A stretch of DNA of 64,000 nucleotides from CAZSSM01 sp964609385. GTDB lineage: Bacteria; Planctomycetota; Planctomycetia; Isosphaerales; Isosphaeraceae. The notes below the pieces were generated by a model, which saw nothing but the letters and a program-made list of their open reading frames with translations, did no database searches and was not told where the DNA came from. Positions 61,307-64,000 of the stretch are shown here, piece by piece (within the stretch, counting starts at the first letter, position 1; each line of letters begins with the position of its first letter). A program made the translations under genes and the position numbers. The stretch is taken from contig CAZSSM010000005.1 in the NCBI GenBank assembly GCA_964609385.1, forward strand, positions 62,001 to 126,000, read 5' to 3'.

Positions 61307-63337
61307 TCACGCGCCGGTCCAGGCCAAGTCGTTGTCGCTTTCCAGGGCGATCGGCTCGAGGAGTTCCGGATCGAGGTCCTGAAGGAATCGACTGGGATGG
61401 CCGATCGTGGTCTGACCCCGGCCTCTCGAAACGATCAATGGATAGGACAAGTAGAGTTCGTGCTGAGCCCTTGAGACCGCCACGTAGAAGATCCGCCGTT
61501 CCTCCTCCAGCCCCTCCGGCTCGCTCAAGGCGCGGGCGTTGGGGAAGGTCTCGTCGTTGAGACGGATCACGAAGACCCGGGACCACTCCAGGCCCTTGGC
61601 CTGATGGACGGTGGTTAGGCTGAGCAGGTCCTGCGGCTCGTCGGCGCCCAGGGTGTCGGCCCCATAGACGTCGCCGGCCAAGAGGAGGTCGGCCACCATC
61701 CGCTCCAGGCTCTCGTAACGACCGGCGAGGAGGGCGAGCTGATCCAAGTCCTCGCGACGGCCATCAGGGTTTTCATAGCGGGTGCGCATCGTCGAGGGAT
61801 AGCCCCCCTCGAGCACCGCCTGGATCGCCTGGGCCGGGTGAGTCTCCGGTTCGGTCCGACGGACCCGGTCCAGATCGCTGACGAATCCGGCGAAGTGGCC
61901 CCGCGCCTTGGTCGGTACCAAGGCCATCGTCTCGGCCGTTCTCAGGGCCGACAAGGGGTCCTGGGCCGCCACGAGATGGGCACAGAGCGCATTCGCCTTG
62001 GCCGGGCCGATCCCCGGCCAGAGTTGCAAGAGCCGCTTCCAGGCCGGCTCGTCTCGAGGGTTCGTCAAGATCCGGAGGTAGGCCAAGACATCTTTGACGT
62101 GGGCTTGTTCGAAGAAGCGGAGCCCGCTCCGGATCGTGTAGGGGATCCCCTGGTTGACCAGCTCGCCCTGCAACAGCATGCTGTCGAAGTGGTTGCGGTA
62201 CATGACGGCCATCTGAGAGAAGTCGAGATTCTCCTCGTCGCGAAGCGTGAGGATCTGCTGGCAGACGAACTCGGCCTCCTCGTAGGCGTCGGCGGTCGGG
62301 ACCAGCCAAGGCTTTGAGCCGCTCGGGGGTGTGTGGGCCACGAGGGTCTTGGGGAATCCGGTCTGATTGGGTGCGATGGCCGCGTTGACGACGTCGACGA
62401 TCTCGGGGGTCGAGCGGTAGTTGGTTTCAAGCCGGAAGGTTCGTGCGCCGGGGTTGCGGTCGGGAAACTTGAGAATGTTGTCGTAGTTGGCGCCGCGGAA
62501 CCGGTAGATCGATTGGGCATCGTCGCCGACGACGGTTAGATTGCCCGAGCCGGCTTGAGCGATGGTCTCGACGATCGCCCCCTGCAGCGCGTTGGTGTCC
62601 TGCATCTCGTCGACGAGCAGGTGCTGGAACGTCTCGGCCTGCCAACGCTGGAGCGGCGGGTGGTCGCGAAGGGCTCGGAGCCAGTACACAAGGAGGTCGT
62701 CGTAGTCGACGCTGTTGGCCGCACGCTTGAGGCGTTCATAGATCTGAGAGGAGCGCTCGACCGGCTCGAGCAGGTCGACCAGCGCAGGGGCCTGTTCTTC
62801 GAGGATACGTGCCAAGGGGCTTTCGGTGTTGCGCGCCTGGCTGTAAAGCCCCAAAACCTTCGGCGGCTTCGGTGCGAACTTGGGAGCCTCCTTGCCGGTC
62901 AAGCCCGCCTCGGCCAAAGCGGAGTTCATCAGGTCACGCTGATCTTCGCTGTCGAGGATGGTGAAGCCGGGGTCGAGGCCGAGTGTTTGGGCGTGGTCCG
63001 GACGCCTGAGGAGCCGATTAGCGACGTGATGGAATGTCCCGGCCCAGACGGCCGTGCCGGCCGGACCAATGAGGGCTTCGAGGCGGCCGACCATCTCGCG
63101 AGCAGCGCGTCGGGTGAAGGTCACTAGCAGGATCGACTCGGGCCGGACGCCGCGATCGATCAAGGCCGCCACGCGATAGATCATCACGCGCGTCTTGCCC
63201 GAGCCCGGCCCGGCCAAGATCAGGTTATAGCCGTCGGGTGCCAAGGCCGCTTGGGCCTGCTCCGAGCTCAACTCCCGACCGAGCCGATCGGCCAAAGCCG
63301 AGGAGGCCCGTTTCCGGAGCTTGACGACTTTCCCCAT
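61307..63337 (-). CDS. UvrD/PcrA-type superfamily 1 helicase
   Basis: 676 residues from ATG 63337 (GAGGG upstream). Motif I AGPGSGKTRVMIYR (42-49), motif II HLLVDEMQDTNALQG, motif III TVVGDDAQSIYRFRGA, motif IV NYRSTPEIVDVVNA, motif V-like LTTVHQAKGLEWSRVFVIRL and motif VI YVAVSRAQHELYLSYP are all present. It is 3'-5' helicase/translocase type, for repair and replication restart. Slightly shorter than UvrD, without the extra C-terminal domain. It is divergent from thyX. Confidence 0.95.
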   Translation of the reverse strand: MGKVVKLRKRASSALADRLGRELSSEQAQAALAPDGYNLILAGPGSGKTRVMIYRVAALIDRGVRPESILLVTFTRRAAREMVGRLEALIGPAGTAVWAGTFHHVANRLLRRPDHAQTLGLDPGFTILDSEDQRDLMNSALAEAGLTGKEAPKFAPKPPKVLGLYSQARNTESPLARILEEQAPALVDLLEPVERSSQIYERLKRAANSVDYDDLLVYWLRALRDHPPLQRWQAETFQHLLVDEMQDTNALQGAIVETIAQAGSGNLTVVGDDAQSIYRFRGANYDNILKFPDRNPGARTFRLETNYRSTPEIVDVVNAAIAPNQTGFPKTLVAHTPPSGSKPWLVPTADAYEEAEFVCQQILTLRDEENLDFSQMAVMYRNHFDSMLLQGELVNQGIPYTIRSGLRFFEQAHVKDVLAYLRILTNPRDEPAWKRLLQLWPGIGPAKANALCAHLVAAQDPLSALRTAETMALVPTKARGHFAGFVSDLDRVRRTEPETHPAQAIQAVLEGGYPSTMRTRYENPDGRREDLDQLALLAGRYESLERMVADLLLAGDVYGADTLGADEPQDLLSLTTVHQAKGLEWSRVFVIRLNDETFPNARALSEPEGLEEERRIFYVAVSRAQHELYLSYPLIVSRGRGQTTIGHPSRFLQDLDPELLEPIALESDNDLAWTGA

Positions 63338-63483
63338 AAGGATGACCCTCAGCCTGTTGTCGGAGGGGGGCACAGAGAATGACCTCGAGTCGTTCGGCCG
63401 CCGTCCCGCAAGTCGAGAACGTTGTGCGAGTGGGATGACCACTGACAAGGGTCATCTCGATGCCCCCAGGAGGCCGGACACGA

Positions 63484-64000
63484 ATGGCTGTGGACGAAAC
63501 GACCGGGACACCGAACCTGACGATCCTCCGGGCGCCTCGGGTCTACTTGCTCGGCAAGCAGGTCGTCGACGAGTCGGTCTTAAGTCAGTTCTTGGCCGAC
63601 GAAGAGGTCGAAACCTGGACGACCGACACGGAGGTGGGTGGCCAAAAGTTGGTCGAGGTGGCCGGACGACTCTGTTATATGAGCTTCCGGAAACCCAGGC
63701 CCGGCGGCAACGCGGCCTACATCGACCACATCAAGGAGGTCGGCCACGGCAGTGTCTTGGAACATGCGGTCTACAACCTGGTGATTACCGGCGTGAGCCG
63801 TTCGTTCACCCACGAACTGGTCCGACACCGGGCGGGCATGGGCTACAGCCAGCTCAGCCAGCGGTTCGTCGATGAGTCCGAGGCGAGCTTCGTCGAACCC
63901 GACCCGATCGCTGAGGATCCGGAACTCCATGCGATCTGGCTGAATTGCATCGCGAACTGTCAGCGAGCCTACCAGCACTTGGCTGATGGCCTCGCGGCCA
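63484..64000 (+). CDS. thyX: FAD-dependent thymidylate synthase, partial
   Basis: The frame opens at ATG 63484 (AGGAGG about 12 bases upstream) and runs off the right edge after about 172 residues. The ThyX hallmark is present: HELVRHRAGMGYSQLSQRFV, preceded by VGHGSVLEHAVYNLVITGVS. An N-terminal extension with VDESVLSQFLADEEVETW is typical of planctomycete ThyX. It makes dTMP using methylene-tetrahydrofolate and FADH2. The C-terminal part is outside the window. Confidence 0.95.
   Translation, partial: MAVDETTGTPNLTILRAPRVYLLGKQVVDESVLSQFLADEEVETWTTDTEVGGQKLVEVAGRLCYMSFRKPRPGGNAAYIDHIKEVGHGSVLEHAVYNLVITGVSRSFTHELVRHRAGMGYSQLSQRFVDESEASFVEPDPIAEDPELHAIWLNCIANCQRAYQHLADGLAA

Noticed and set aside
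1..64000. CRISPR arrays, IS elements and tRNA genes
   Set aside because: No regularly spaced repeats, transposase motifs or tRNA-like arm patterns were seen on reading; a tRNAscan or IS search could still find a missed short feature.

Overview
The window reads as chromosomal DNA of a planctomycete, probably in or near the Isosphaeraceae. The evidence is high GC with strong third-position GC, a DUF1501 protein beside a planctomycete-cytochrome/DUF1549/DUF1553 protein, an ECF sigma factor followed by a FecR/LamG membrane protein, MqnD of the futalosine menaquinone route, ThyX, and many large secreted or TPR proteins. The lineage is inferred from gene content; no rRNA marker is present. I saw no tRNA, rRNA, CRISPR array or IS element.

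Layout. 1-541: end of a Gfo/Idh/MocA oxidoreductase. 639-8460 (minus): a chaperone operon in the order TPR protein, J-like protein without HPD, GrpE-like, DnaK-like, zinc-ribbon protein, M19 dipeptidase. 8674-12823 (minus): GH57 4-alpha-glucanotransferase and glycogen synthase. 12925-15435: YfhO-like membrane protein. 15474-16555: possible PSP1 remnant and a Rad52-like annealing protein with a clear sigma70-type promoter. 17035-18208: coiled-coil membrane protein and a 56-residue membrane peptide closed by a terminator. 18577-22526 (minus): Lnt, MoeA and PabA/TrpG. 22985-30931 (plus): secreted protein, ABC ATPase/permease/TPR cluster closed by a terminator, MqnD, ABHD14-like hydrolase. 31042-32575: a decayed gene in a lower-GC patch. 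33000-37514: Ctp protease, small peptide, secreted lectin-fold protein, YchF-like GTPase. 37838-43118 (minus): transglutaminase, DUF58 and MoxR. 43879-44739: response regulator with its own kinase-type ATPase domain. 44875-51368 (minus): ECF sigma, FecR/LamG, cytochrome/DUF1549/DUF1553 and DUF1501. 51692-57833 (minus): nuclease, winged-helix protein and double ATPase, followed by a cellulase-like protein. 58544-64000: dienelactone hydrolase, an unknown 541-residue protein, UvrD-type helicase and partial ThyX.

The strongest candidate for an undescribed system is 52778-57833. Three genes with 4-nt overlaps encode a protein with a DUF559/Vsr-like nuclease domain, a winged-helix protein, and a 1119-residue protein joining an AAA-type ATPase to a HerA/FtsK-like ATPase. 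An AT-rich block lies upstream. This is the make-up of a DNA-targeting defence or mobile-element-control operon, but I cannot match it to a named system. The second candidate is the chaperone operon, whose J-like partner lacks the residues that normally stimulate DnaK.
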